This document shows, in pieces, positions 51,571-59,688 of a DNA stretch of 64,000 bases. Within the stretch, counting starts at the first letter, position 1, and every line of letters begins with the position of its first letter. The position numbers and the translations under genes are program-made. This stretch comes from Paenibacillus humicola (GTDB lineage Bacteria; Bacillota; Bacilli; Paenibacillales; Paenibacillaceae): NCBI RefSeq assembly GCF_028826105.1, contig NZ_JAQGPL010000001.1, forward strand, positions 1,390,501-1,454,500, written 5' to 3'. Under the pieces are notes generated by a model that was given only the letters and a program-made list of their open reading frames with translations, was not told the DNA's origin and did not search any database.

Positions 51571-52509
51571 ATGCAGTACCTGCAGCTTCAAGGCGTGGAT
51601 AAACCGATTTCCCGGCTCATCATGGGGACCGGCGATTTGCGGAAAATGGAAGAGCCGCAGCGGCTTATGCTGGAGGCTTTTATAAACGCCGGCGGGAACG
51701 CCTTCGATACCGCGCATCAGTACCGGGGCAGGGAGCGGCTGCTCGGCGAGTGGATCGCGGAGCATAAGCTGCGGGAGAAAGTCGTCATTATGACCAAGGG
51801 CGCGCATCATGACGACGGCAGCCCCGGACCGCGGGTCAATCCGCAGGCGATCCGCCAAGACTTGACGGAGAGCCTGGAGCGGCTCGGGACCGATTACGTC
51901 GATTTATACGCGCTGCACCGCGACGATCCGGCCGTCGAGGTCGGGCCGATTCTTGAAGAGCTGAACGCGCATTTGGAGGCGAATCGGATTCGGGCTTTCG
52001 GCGCCTCGAACTGGTCGCTCGCGCGTATCCGCGAGGCAAACGAATACGCGGCGGCCCGCGGCCTCGCGGGCTTTGCCTTCAACAGCCCGAATTTGAGTCT
52101 CGCAAAGCCTAACGAGCCGCGCTGGCCGGGCTGCGTTTCCGCGGACGAGGCCATGTGCGCCTGGCACGCGGAGAGCGGGCTGCCGCTGCTGTCCTGGTCC
52201 TCCCAGGCGGGGGGATTTTTCTCCGGGCAGTTTGCGCCGGGCGACCGGTCAGACGAGGAAATGGCGCGCGTCTATTACAGCGACGGTAACTGGGAGCGGT
52301 ATCGGCGCGCCGTGGTGCTGGCGGAGAGGAAGCGGGTTTCGCCGATCCAAATTGCGCTCGCGTACGTGCTGAATCAGCCGTTTCCGACGTGCGCGATCAT
52401 CGGGCCGCGCAGTCCTGAAGAGCTCGGGTCTTCGATTGAAGCGATGAATCTTTCGCTTTCCGAGGCGGAAGCGGAATGGCTGGATTTAAAAAAGGAGGCG
52501 GTCGTATAA
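51571..52509 (+). CDS. Aldo/keto reductase
   Basis: A 312-residue NAD(P)H-dependent oxidoreductase. It has the catalytic set Asp and Tyr in AFDTAHQYRGRERLLGEWI, Lys in VVIMTKGAHHDD, and His in LYALHRDD; ATCAIIGPRSPEEL near the end resembles the cofactor-binding loop. ATG 51571 follows AAAGGGGG; the kinase stop is two bases earlier. Presumably it reduces or oxidises the sugar of this operon. Confidence 0.92.
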   Translation: MQYLQLQGVDKPISRLIMGTGDLRKMEEPQRLMLEAFINAGGNAFDTAHQYRGRERLLGEWIAEHKLREKVVIMTKGAHHDDGSPGPRVNPQAIRQDLTESLERLGTDYVDLYALHRDDPAVEVGPILEELNAHLEANRIRAFGASNWSLARIREANEYAAARGLAGFAFNSPNLSLAKPNEPRWPGCVSADEAMCAWHAESGLPLLSWSSQAGGFFSGQFAPGDRSDEEMARVYYSDGNWERYRRAVVLAERKRVSPIQIALAYVLNQPFPTCAIIGPRSPEELGSSIEAMNLSLSEAEAEWLDLKKEAVV

Positions 52510-53267
52510 TGCTCCGGCATCAACTGGCAGCGCAGCTGTATACCCTACGCAATGAAGCGAAGAAGGATTTCGAGGCCGTGCTGCGCGAGCTGGCCCGGAT
52601 GGGCTGGGCGGCCGTCCAAATCGACGGGCTGCACGGCAATCCGGCGCGCGATATCGCGGCCATTCTGAAAGAAACCGGCATGAAGACCGCCGGTATGCAC
52701 GTCGGGCTGGAACGGATGAAGCACGATCTGGATCGCGTGCTCGAGGAAGCCCGGCTTTTCGAAACGAAGGATTTTATCTGCCACTCGCTGCCGGACGGCC
52801 TGCAAAATCCGGAAGGCTACGCGAGCGTAAAGCGCGATCTGCTCGACGTTGCCGCAAAGGTGGAAGGAGCGGGTTTCAGGGTCGGGTATCATAATCACGA
52901 TTTTGAATTCCATACGGCCGTCGAGGGCAAATTCGCCCTTGAATATGTGCTGGACGATCCGTCGATATACGCGGAAATCGATACGTACTGGGTGAAAAAG
53001 GCCGGACAAGATCCGCTCACGTTCATCCGAAATTATGCGAACCGGATGCCGATCCTGCATCTGAAGGACATGACCGCCGACGAACGGCAGTATTTCGCCG
53101 AAATCGGCTCCGGCACGATCGATTTCGTCCCGATTATCCGTTGGGGCATGGAGAGCGGTGTGGAATGGTTCGCGGTCGAACAGGATTACTGCCCGGGCAG
53201 TCCGCTGGACAGCTTGGCCGCCAGCCTGGACTATTTACTTGCACTGGAGAAGAAGCTCGGGCTTTGA
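52509..53267 (+). CDS. Sugar phosphate isomerase/epimerase (TIM barrel)
   Basis: A 252-residue TIM-barrel protein: HQLAAQLYTLRNEAKKDFEAVLRELARMGW at the start, VGYHNHDFEF with metal-ligand residues, AEIDTYWVKKAGQDP and ILHLKDMTADER. The start ATG overlaps the previous stop by one base (TAATG), with AAGGAGG upstream. Such proteins interconvert keto- and epimeric sugars, including inosose-like compounds. It closes the LacI operon, which ends at the terminator 53346-53397. Confidence 0.93.
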   Translation: MLRHQLAAQLYTLRNEAKKDFEAVLRELARMGWAAVQIDGLHGNPARDIAAILKETGMKTAGMHVGLERMKHDLDRVLEEARLFETKDFICHSLPDGLQNPEGYASVKRDLLDVAAKVEGAGFRVGYHNHDFEFHTAVEGKFALEYVLDDPSIYAEIDTYWVKKAGQDPLTFIRNYANRMPILHLKDMTADERQYFAEIGSGTIDFVPIIRWGMESGVEWFAVEQDYCPGSPLDSLAASLDYLLALEKKLGL

Positions 53268-53295
53268 AGGCTTGAACTTTGAAGGCTTGAGCTTT
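53262..53295. repeat. 15-bp tandem repeat after isomerase gene
   Basis: CTTTGAAGGCTTGAA and CTTTGAAGGCTTGAG stand in tandem, with a partial third unit; the isomerase stop codon lies in the first. Confidence 0.7.
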
Positions 53296-53345
53296 ATGCC
53301 GGCAGCTTGATTTACCGGGTTTGCGTATACATCGGACGGAGTGAC

Positions 53346-53397
53346 GGGGGCTTCTCCCAAGCCGGTTAATCGGCTTCGGGAAAATCCCCTTTTTTGG
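53346..53397 (+). terminator. Rho-independent terminator of the LacI operon
   Basis: Nested pairs GGGG/CCCC, CCC/GGG and AAGCCG/CGGCTT around GTTAAT, followed by six T. Confidence 0.75.
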
Positions 53398-53400
53398 TGT

Positions 53401-53871
53401 CTATCGCTTGATGATCGGATGAACGACGGCCTGCGTGACGCTTATGAGGTCCTCCGGCTTCAACAAAATTTCCACGCCGGCCTTGCCGCCGCTAATCCCG
53501 ATTTCGTCATGCGACAGCAGCGAATCGTGGAAATAGGCCTGGAGTTTCTTTTTCATCCCGATCGGAGAAACGCTGCCCCGCATATAGCCGGTTACCGGCA
53601 GAACGTCTTTGAGCGGCAGCAGATCGGCCGTTTTATTCCCGCTGATCCGGGCGATCGCTTTCAAATCCAGTTCCGCGGGGGAAGGAATGCAGGCCGCAAA
53701 CGGCCCGGTCCGGTCCCCCTTCAAGACGAGCGTCTTAAACACGATGTCCGGCGGTACCTGCATCAGAGCCGCCGCGCGTTCCGCCGAAAATTGCTCCTGC
53801 GGGAGATGATAGGTCAAGATGCGATATTTGATGTTTGCTTGATCCAGTATGCGTGCGGCATTTGTTTTCAT
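53401..53871 (-). CDS. YbaK/EbsC-type aminoacyl-tRNA deacylase
   Basis: A 156-residue protein of the YbaK/ProX domain: KTNAARILDQANIKYRILTYHLP, PPDIVFKTLVLKGD (with the conserved catalytic-region Lys), and TGYMRGSVSPIGMKKKLQAYFHDS. These proteins hydrolyse mischarged Cys-tRNA(Pro) and similar. The ribosome site is weak. It is monocistronic and convergent to the LacI operon. Confidence 0.9.
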   Translation of the reverse strand: MKTNAARILDQANIKYRILTYHLPQEQFSAERAAALMQVPPDIVFKTLVLKGDRTGPFAACIPSPAELDLKAIARISGNKTADLLPLKDVLPVTGYMRGSVSPIGMKKKLQAYFHDSLLSHDEIGISGGKAGVEILLKPEDLISVTQAVVHPIIKR

Positions 53872-54156
53872 GAAGTCCCGTCCAATCGCAGGTGATTTCG
53901 AGTCTTATTTTATTTAGTCTGAGATCATGGAAATCCTCTTTTTCCGCGTGAGCACGTCACTGGGCGGGTTGTCCGATTGGTCCAGCTTCCAAATATCCAA
54001 CGGGACAGCCTCATGGGGAATAGCGTATCCAGCGGTCAAGCTCCGCAAGCACGAAAGCTTAAGTCAGCCGGGCGGCTTTATGCAATGTTGACATGCTTCG
54101 AGTCGAAATGTCAAAATGGAGAGAATGAACGCAAGCGCGACAGGGAGGCAAATCGC

Positions 54157-55077
54157 ATGGTCCATAAATGCATCATTATCGGCGGAGGCGTCGCGGGACT
54201 GACCGCCTCCATTTATTTGGCCAGAGCCGGCCTGGAGCCGCTCGTCATCAAAGGGCCGAATCCGAGCAGTCATGTCATGACGACGATCGACGTCGAATAT
54301 TTTCCCGGCGTTCCGCAGGGGATCGAAGGCCCGGCGCTGCTCGACAATATGTTTAGGCAGGCCGAGCTGCTCGGCGCGCGTTTTCGGCTCGGAACGGTCA
54401 CTTCCGTGGACTTGTCCAAGCGTCCCTATACCGTTGTGCAGGGCGGGGATATCCTTCGGACGGAATCGCTCATTATCGCGACGGGTTCGACGGCCAAATA
54501 TCTCGGCATTCCGGGAGAGGAGCAGGAGCGCGGACTACGGATCAGCACCTGCGCGCCGTGCAACGGATTTTTCTTCCGGGGCAAAAAAGTGATCGTGGTC
54601 GGCGGCGGCGATTCCGCGATGGAAGAAGCCGAATATTTGACCCGCTATGCGTCCGAAGTGACGATCGTGCACCGGCGCGGCGTGCTGCGCGCGTCGCAGA
54701 CGTTCCAGGAAAAGGTGCTGCATCATCCGAAGGTCAGCCTGCTGCTTAACCGGACGCCGCTTGAGGTGCTGCCGGTCGAACGCGGCATCGCCGGCTTGAA
54801 GGTGAGCAACAACGAGACCGGCGAGGAGGAAACGGTTCCGGCGGACGGCATTTTCGTCGCCATCGGCAAAGCGCCGAACACCCAGTTCCTCGGCGGGCAG
54901 CTGCCGACGGACAGCCGGGGCTATTTGCTCGTGAAGCCCGGCACGTCGGAGACGGAGATTGCCGGGGTATTCGCCTGCGGCGAAGCGCAGGACAGCCGCT
55001 ACGGCCATCTGCTGACGGCGACCGGCTCCGGATGCGCGGCGGCGATCGATTGCGAGCGGTACCTGGCTTCCGAATAA
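54157..55077 (+). CDS. Thioredoxin-reductase-like flavoprotein
   Basis: A 306-residue FAD/NAD(P)H disulfide oxidoreductase of the TrxB class: GGGVAGLTASIYLARAG (FAD), redox pair Cys132-Ala-Pro-Cys135 in STCAPCNGFFF, and VGGGDSAMEEAEYL with IVHRRGVLRASQ (NADPH phosphate contacts HRR and R). The usual TrxB pair is CATC followed by DG; here CAPCNG. I start at ATG 54157 after AGGGAGGC. It is not next to trxA, so a specialised substrate is possible. Its end faces the formate dehydrogenase operon. Confidence 0.92.
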   Translation: MVHKCIIIGGGVAGLTASIYLARAGLEPLVIKGPNPSSHVMTTIDVEYFPGVPQGIEGPALLDNMFRQAELLGARFRLGTVTSVDLSKRPYTVVQGGDILRTESLIIATGSTAKYLGIPGEEQERGLRISTCAPCNGFFFRGKKVIVVGGGDSAMEEAEYLTRYASEVTIVHRRGVLRASQTFQEKVLHHPKVSLLLNRTPLEVLPVERGIAGLKVSNNETGEEETVPADGIFVAIGKAPNTQFLGGQLPTDSRGYLLVKPGTSETEIAGVFACGEAQDSRYGHLLTATGSGCAAAIDCERYLASE

Positions 55078-55094
55078 GGGTACGGCACGGCAAA

Positions 55095-55140
55095 AAATGC
55101 GGCAGCTTCAGGGTGAACTCTCCCCGGAGCTGCCGCATTT
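55095..55140. terminator. Bidirectional terminator
   Basis: AAATGCGGCAGCT (55095-55107) pairs with AGCTGCCGCATTT (55128-55140), with an A-run before and T-rich sequence after. It serves the convergent TrxB-like and DUF1641 genes. Confidence 0.9.
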
Positions 55141-55161
55141 GGTTTTCGGGCAGTCAGCCGG

Positions 55162-55641
55162 TCATTTGCCCAGGCTTTGGCCCATCCCTTTCAAAAAATG
55201 AAGGCCGAAGCCGACCGCCCGGTTAATGTCGGGGTCGCTGAGCGCCTTCATCAAATCCCAGAGGCCGATCCTGCGCTCCGCCTGCAGCTGCTCCTCGGCA
55301 TGCTCCATGCCCGATACGATGCTGCCGAGCAGCTTCTTCGTCAGCTCGGGATCCAGCTCGGACATCGCGCCGGCCGCTCCCATCACATGATTGATCGTAT
55401 TGGTGACCGGCTTGCGGGACGCCTGGCCAAGCGCGATCTCCGCGATCTTCTCCTTGGCCCGGAGCATCGCCAGCGCGGCTTCGAGCACGCCGCCGTCGTT
55501 CAGCTCGCGCAAGAGGGCAAGCGCCGCATGAAGCGGCTCGCCGCTTTCCGCGACGTCGGCGGAAAGCTGCTCCAGCGCCTGCTTACGCTGCTCCTCCTCG
55601 GTCGGAACAGGCGTTTTAACGGACGTAATCGGCTTGGCCAA
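55162..55641 (-). CDS. DUF1641 protein, formate dehydrogenase accessory
   Basis: A 159-residue soluble helical protein. The central motif LLRELNDGGVLEAALAMLRAKEKIAEIALGQ and LWDLMKALSDPDINRAVGFGLHFLKGMGQSLG are the DUF1641 signatures. It starts at TTG 55641, eight bases after AGGAGG, inside the end of the formate dehydrogenase gene; an ATG at 55671 has no ribosome site. Genes of this family commonly follow fdhF in Bacillota; a role in assembly or membrane attachment is inferred. Confidence 0.85.
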   Translation of the reverse strand: MAKPITSVKTPVPTEEEQRKQALEQLSADVAESGEPLHAALALLRELNDGGVLEAALAMLRAKEKIAEIALGQASRKPVTNTINHVMGAAGAMSELDPELTKKLLGSIVSGMEHAEEQLQAERRIGLWDLMKALSDPDINRAVGFGLHFLKGMGQSLGK

Positions 55642-58597
55642 GGCGCTCTCCTCCTTCTTCCCGGTCGACAAGCGGTTTATAATCGGGACGGCTCCATTTG
55701 CGGTGCGCTTCCACGCCGTTTTGCGGATGGCGTTTCTTGTTGCGCGGGCTGGCGGGCGGCAGCGGGCTGCTTCCTTCCGCCCGCAGCACCTGCATGCGGA
55801 CCTTCATTTGCTTGAAGGCCGGCGTGTGCGTCTTCACGTCGACCGCGCCGCCGGTAAGCAGGTTGACGGCGGATTCATGGCTGACCGAGTGCATCGGCAC
55901 ATAGATGTCTTTGCCCCGCATGCGGTCGGTGACGACGGCGCGCAGCTTGATGGCGCCGTACGGCGATTCGAGCCGGACGAGCGAGCCGTCCTTGACCCCG
56001 CGTTCCGCGGCGAGCTGAGGAGAAACCTCGACAAACACGTCCGGCAGCTTCACTTGAATCCCGCCGGATTTCGCGGTCAAATTTCCCTCGTGAAACTGCT
56101 CCAGCAGACGGCCGTTGTCCAGCGTCAAATCGAACTCGTCCGGGAACTGCGCGGGCGGGACATACTCAAGCAGCGCCAGCCGGGCTTTCCCGTCCGGGAA
56201 ATGGAAGCCGTTCCGGTGCAGCAGCGGCGTGTCGGTGCCGTCCGGCGAGCCCCAATGGAAGCTGTTCCAGCCTTCCAGGACGTCATAGCTGCAAGTCGAG
56301 AAAAACGGCGTCAGCGACGCCATCTCGCCGAAAATGTCGCCCGGATGGCCGTAGCTCCAGTCGAAGCCCATGCGCCGCGCAAACTGCGTGAAAATCCACC
56401 AGTCGGGCTTGCTGTCTCCCAGCGGCTCCATCACCCGGTACAAGCGCTGCACGCGCCGCTCCGTATTGGTAAACGTCCCTTCCTTCTCGAGCGACGGTGA
56501 CGCGGGCAGGATGATATCCGCGAACTGCGCGGTTTTGCTTAGGAAAATATCCTGCACGACGAGAAAATCGAGCCGCTCCAGCATCTCCTGCGTATGGTTC
56601 GCGTCGGCGTCGACCCAGGCCATCTCTTCGCCGCAAATGTACATCGCTTTGAGCTCGCCTCTGCCGACGGCCGCCAGCATTTCAATGTTGTTGAGACCGC
56701 GCTCGCCGGGAATGGATACGCCGTATGCCCGCTCGAATTTGGCCCGCACCTCGGGATCGGTTACCGGCTGGTACCCCGGGAAAATATCCGGCATCGTCCC
56801 CATGTCCGCCGCCCCCTGCACGTTGTTGTGTCCGCGCAGCGGATACGCGCCGGCGCCCGGGCGCATGAAGTTGCCCGTTACCAGCAGCAGGTTGGCGATG
56901 GCGGCGGAGGTGTGGGACCCCGCAACGTTCTGCGTCACGCCCATGCCCCAGCAGATCGCCGTCCCGTCGGCTTCGCGAATCATGGCGGCGACCCGGATCA
57001 GCGTCTCCTTCGGGATGCCCGTTTCCCGCTCCGCAAATTCGAGCGTGTATGGCTCCAGCAGCTTCACGTATTCCGGAAAGAAATGGACATGCTCGCGGAT
57101 AAACGAGGCGTCGTGCCATCCTTGATCGATGATGTACTTCGCAACGGCGGACAGCCAGACATAATCCGTTCCCTGCTTCGGACGGATGAACAGATCGGCG
57201 CGGTCCGCCATCTCGTGACGGCGCAGATCGACCGCAATGAGCTTCTGCCCGTGCAGCTTGTGCGACCGCTTAATGCGCGAGGCAAGCACGGGGTGCCCTT
57301 CGGCCGGCGCGCAGCCGACCAGAATGACGAGCCCGGCCGATGCGATATCCCGGATCGTGCCGGTGTCGGCGCCGATGCCGCCCGTTTCCCGGAGCCCCCA
57401 GGATGCGGGAGACTGGCAGTAGCGCGAGCAGTTGTCGACGTTGTTTGTTCCGAACACCTGACGAGCCAGCTTCTGCATCAAGTAATTCTCTTCATTGGTG
57501 CATTTGGACGAAGAAATGAAGCCGATCGCATCGCCGCCGAAGGTTTCCCGGATATCGCCGAGACGGCTGGCCATGAGCTCGAACGCCTCCTCCCACGTCG
57601 CCTCTTCAAAGTGGTCGCCGCGGCGGATGAGCGGCTTCGTCAGCCGCTGCTCGCTGTTCACGAAATCCCAGCCGAATTTGCCTTTGACGCAGGTGGAGAT
57701 CCCGTTGACGGGCCCGTCCGAGGTCGGCTGGACCTTTAAAATCTTGCGGTCCTTGGTCCATACCTCGAAGGTGCAGCCGACCCCGCAAAACGTGCAAACC
57801 GTCTTCGTTTTGTTCGTGCGCGTCTCCCGCATCGCGGCTTCCATCTCGGAAACGGCGAAAATGCCGCTGTAGCCGGGCTCCACTTCCTTGATCAGATCGA
57901 TCATCGGGTCCAGCAGATCCTTCCGGATGCCGCTCATAAAGCCCGCCTCGCCCAGCATCGATTTCTCCATCAAGGCGTTGCACGGGCATACGGTGACGCA
58001 TTGGCCGCAGCTTACGCAGGAGGATTCGTTAATGGCCGCGCCGTCGTCCCAGATGACACGCGGGCGTTCCGCTTCCCAGTCGATGGAAAGCGTTTCGTTC
58101 ACCTGCAGATTTTGGCACACCTCGACGCATTGGCCGCAGGCGAGGCACTGGTTTGGATCGTAACGGTAGAACGGGTGGGACATGTCCACCCCGGAGGCGT
58201 CCGTCTTCGGCAGGTAAGGGCGCTGCTGATGCTCGATTTCCATCAGCTCGGCGGTATTGTGCAGCTTGCAATCGCCGTTGTTGTTGTCGCATACCGTACA
58301 GTAGAGCAGATGATTTTCCAGCAGGCGGTCCATCGCTTCGGTTCGGGCCGCTTGCGCTCGCGGGGAAGCCAGTTCGATCCGCATGCCGTCCTCGGCGGCC
58401 GTCGAACAGGCGCGCACCAGTTCGCCGCCCGCTTCGACGATGCACGTATCGCAGGTCCGGATCGGATCGACCTCGGGCACGTAGCACATTTCGGGATGAG
58501 GGATCGAAAGCTGATGAATGGCGTCCAGAATGGTGGAGCCTTTGCGGATTTCGACTTCCTTGCGATCGATCGTAAGACGGATGACGGGTTCGGCCAC
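55616..58597 (-). CDS. fdhF: Formate dehydrogenase alpha subunit, Mo/W-bis-MGD, Cys-type
   Basis: A 993-residue enzyme oxidising formate to CO2. Domain order: N-terminal 2Fe-2S ferredoxin-like domain (Cys in CYVPE, CDTC, ACST), NuoG-type His/Cys iron-sulfur segment (LLYCTVCDNNNGDCKLH), two 4Fe-4S clusters (CLACGQCVEVCQ and CVSCGQCVTVCPC), a molybdopterin 4Fe-4S domain (CTFCGVGC...CVKG), and the catalytic domains. The metal-ligand residue is Cys394 in NCSRYCQSPA, not selenocysteine. I start at GTG 58597, eight bases after AGGAG; an ATG at 58627 has no ribosome site. A promoter and a terminator-like hairpin precede it. Confidence 0.95.
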   Translation of the reverse strand: MAEPVIRLTIDRKEVEIRKGSTILDAIHQLSIPHPEMCYVPEVDPIRTCDTCIVEAGGELVRACSTAAEDGMRIELASPRAQAARTEAMDRLLENHLLYCTVCDNNNGDCKLHNTAELMEIEHQQRPYLPKTDASGVDMSHPFYRYDPNQCLACGQCVEVCQNLQVNETLSIDWEAERPRVIWDDGAAINESSCVSCGQCVTVCPCNALMEKSMLGEAGFMSGIRKDLLDPMIDLIKEVEPGYSGIFAVSEMEAAMRETRTNKTKTVCTFCGVGCTFEVWTKDRKILKVQPTSDGPVNGISTCVKGKFGWDFVNSEQRLTKPLIRRGDHFEEATWEEAFELMASRLGDIRETFGGDAIGFISSSKCTNEENYLMQKLARQVFGTNNVDNCSRYCQSPASWGLRETGGIGADTGTIRDIASAGLVILVGCAPAEGHPVLASRIKRSHKLHGQKLIAVDLRRHEMADRADLFIRPKQGTDYVWLSAVAKYIIDQGWHDASFIREHVHFFPEYVKLLEPYTLEFAERETGIPKETLIRVAAMIREADGTAICWGMGVTQNVAGSHTSAAIANLLLVTGNFMRPGAGAYPLRGHNNVQGAADMGTMPDIFPGYQPVTDPEVRAKFERAYGVSIPGERGLNNIEMLAAVGRGELKAMYICGEEMAWVDADANHTQEMLERLDFLVVQDIFLSKTAQFADIILPASPSLEKEGTFTNTERRVQRLYRVMEPLGDSKPDWWIFTQFARRMGFDWSYGHPGDIFGEMASLTPFFSTCSYDVLEGWNSFHWGSPDGTDTPLLHRNGFHFPDGKARLALLEYVPPAQFPDEFDLTLDNGRLLEQFHEGNLTAKSGGIQVKLPDVFVEVSPQLAAERGVKDGSLVRLESPYGAIKLRAVVTDRMRGKDIYVPMHSVSHESAVNLLTGGAVDVKTHTPAFKQMKVRMQVLRAEGSSPLPPASPRNKKRHPQNGVEAHRKWSRPDYKPLVDREEGGERLGQADYVR

Positions 58598-58632
58598 AGG
58601 ACAATCTCCTCTCGGTTTGGGATTCATCCATC

Positions 58633-58688
58633 AAAAAGCTCCACCGAAATACGGCGTCCGGTTCGAATACGCGTATTTGCGGTGGAGC
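58633..58688 (-). promoter_or_regulatory. Terminator-like hairpin in fdhF leader (candidate attenuator or 5' stabiliser)
   Basis: On the minus strand GCTCCACCG(C)AAATACG pairs with CGTATTTCGGTGGAGC (16 pairs, one bulge), followed by TTTTT, 36 bases before the fdhF start. It begins about seven bases after the predicted transcript start. No gene upstream on this strand could need a terminator there. Confidence 0.65.
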
Positions 58689-58701
58689 GTCAATTAAAAT
58701 T

Positions 58702-58730
58702 ATCATAACGCTGAAAGCGGTTAATTTCAA
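58702..58730 (-). promoter_or_regulatory. Promoter of fdhF operon
   Basis: Minus strand TTGAAA (58730-58725), 17-base spacer, TATGAT (58707-58702). Confidence 0.7.
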
Positions 58731-58793
58731 GGCCGCTGTCATGCCTGCCGGGCGCAAACCATCCGAAAAAAGCGCCGACCGGCATCGGGCGGA

Positions 58794-58822
58794 TTGACAA
58801 ACGCGCGAGGTTTGCCGACAAT
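58794..58822 (+). promoter_or_regulatory. Promoter of fdhD
   Basis: TTGACA (58794-58799), 17-base spacer, GACAAT (58817-58822). Confidence 0.6.
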
Positions 58823-58879
58823 GTGATCGTTGCCGGATTCGTTACAGGGCTCGCGAAGACGCGAAGGAGGTAGGGGCTT

Positions 58880-59674
58880 ATGACGCTGCCGATCGAGGTG
58901 ACCCGCCGGGTCGTCCGTTATGACCGGGACCGAATGGAGGACGTTCAGGATACGGTCGTCACGGAATATCCCGTCACGATCACGATTAATGGAGAGGAAT
59001 TTGCTACCCTGGTGTGCACCCCGGAGCATATGGAGGATCTGGCGGCGGGATTTCTGGCTTCCGAAGGGGTGATCCGTACGTTCGCCGATATCGAGCAGAT
59101 CGGGCTCGACGAAGAGGAAGGGTTTATCCATATCTCAACCCGCGCCATGAATGCGTATTACCGGGATTTTCATTCGAAGCGGTACATCGGATCGTGCTGC
59201 GGAAAAAGCAGGCAGGGCTTCTATTTTATGAACGACGCCGCGACGAAGCCCTTAACCGATATCCAGGTCACGTTATCCGCGCAGGACTGCTTCAGGCTCA
59301 TGGCCGAGCTACACGGCTCGGCGGAGACGTTCCGCAACACTGGGGGCGTCCACAATGCGGCGCTGTGCGACCGGAACGGGATTCTGCTGTCGCGCATGGA
59401 TATCGGGCGGCATAATGCGCTGGATAAAATTTACGGTCACTGCCTCCGGCATCAAGTCCCGCTGTCCGACAAAATCATCGTGTTCAGCGGCCGGATATCG
59501 TCGGAAATTTTGCTGAAGGCGGCGAAAATCGGGTGCGGGGTCGTCGTGTCCAAATCCGCTCCGACGGAGCTTGCGCTTCAGCTTGCGGACGACCTGGGCA
59601 TAACGGCCGTCGGATTCGTCCGGAACGATTCGCTTAACGTGTATACGCACCCGGAACGGGTGGAGCGGGGCTGA
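58880..59674 (+). CDS. fdhD: FdhD sulfurtransferase for formate dehydrogenase
   Basis: A 264-residue protein needed to sulfurate the Mo cofactor of formate dehydrogenase. Family segments: YPVTITINGEEFATLVCTPEHMEDLAAGFLASEGVI, then the cysteine motif GSCCGKSRQGFYF, and FRNTGGVHNAALCD and MDIGRHNALDKIYGHCL. The E. coli CxxC is here an adjacent Cys-Cys pair. AAGGAGG precedes the ATG. It is divergent from fdhF with about 280 bases between. Confidence 0.95.
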   Translation: MTLPIEVTRRVVRYDRDRMEDVQDTVVTEYPVTITINGEEFATLVCTPEHMEDLAAGFLASEGVIRTFADIEQIGLDEEEGFIHISTRAMNAYYRDFHSKRYIGSCCGKSRQGFYFMNDAATKPLTDIQVTLSAQDCFRLMAELHGSAETFRNTGGVHNAALCDRNGILLSRMDIGRHNALDKIYGHCLRHQVPLSDKIIVFSGRISSEILLKAAKIGCGVVVSKSAPTELALQLADDLGITAVGFVRNDSLNVYTHPERVERG

Positions 59675-59688
59675 AGGCGGGATGCGGG

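Noticed and set aside
57380..57420. Selenocysteine at the fdhF active site
   Set aside because: The ligand codon is a Cys codon, with no in-frame TGA in the gene.
58600..58880. Molybdenum cofactor riboswitch between fdhF and fdhD
   Set aside because: Only one simple hairpin is visible and the leader is very short; the conserved multi-helix layout is not seen.
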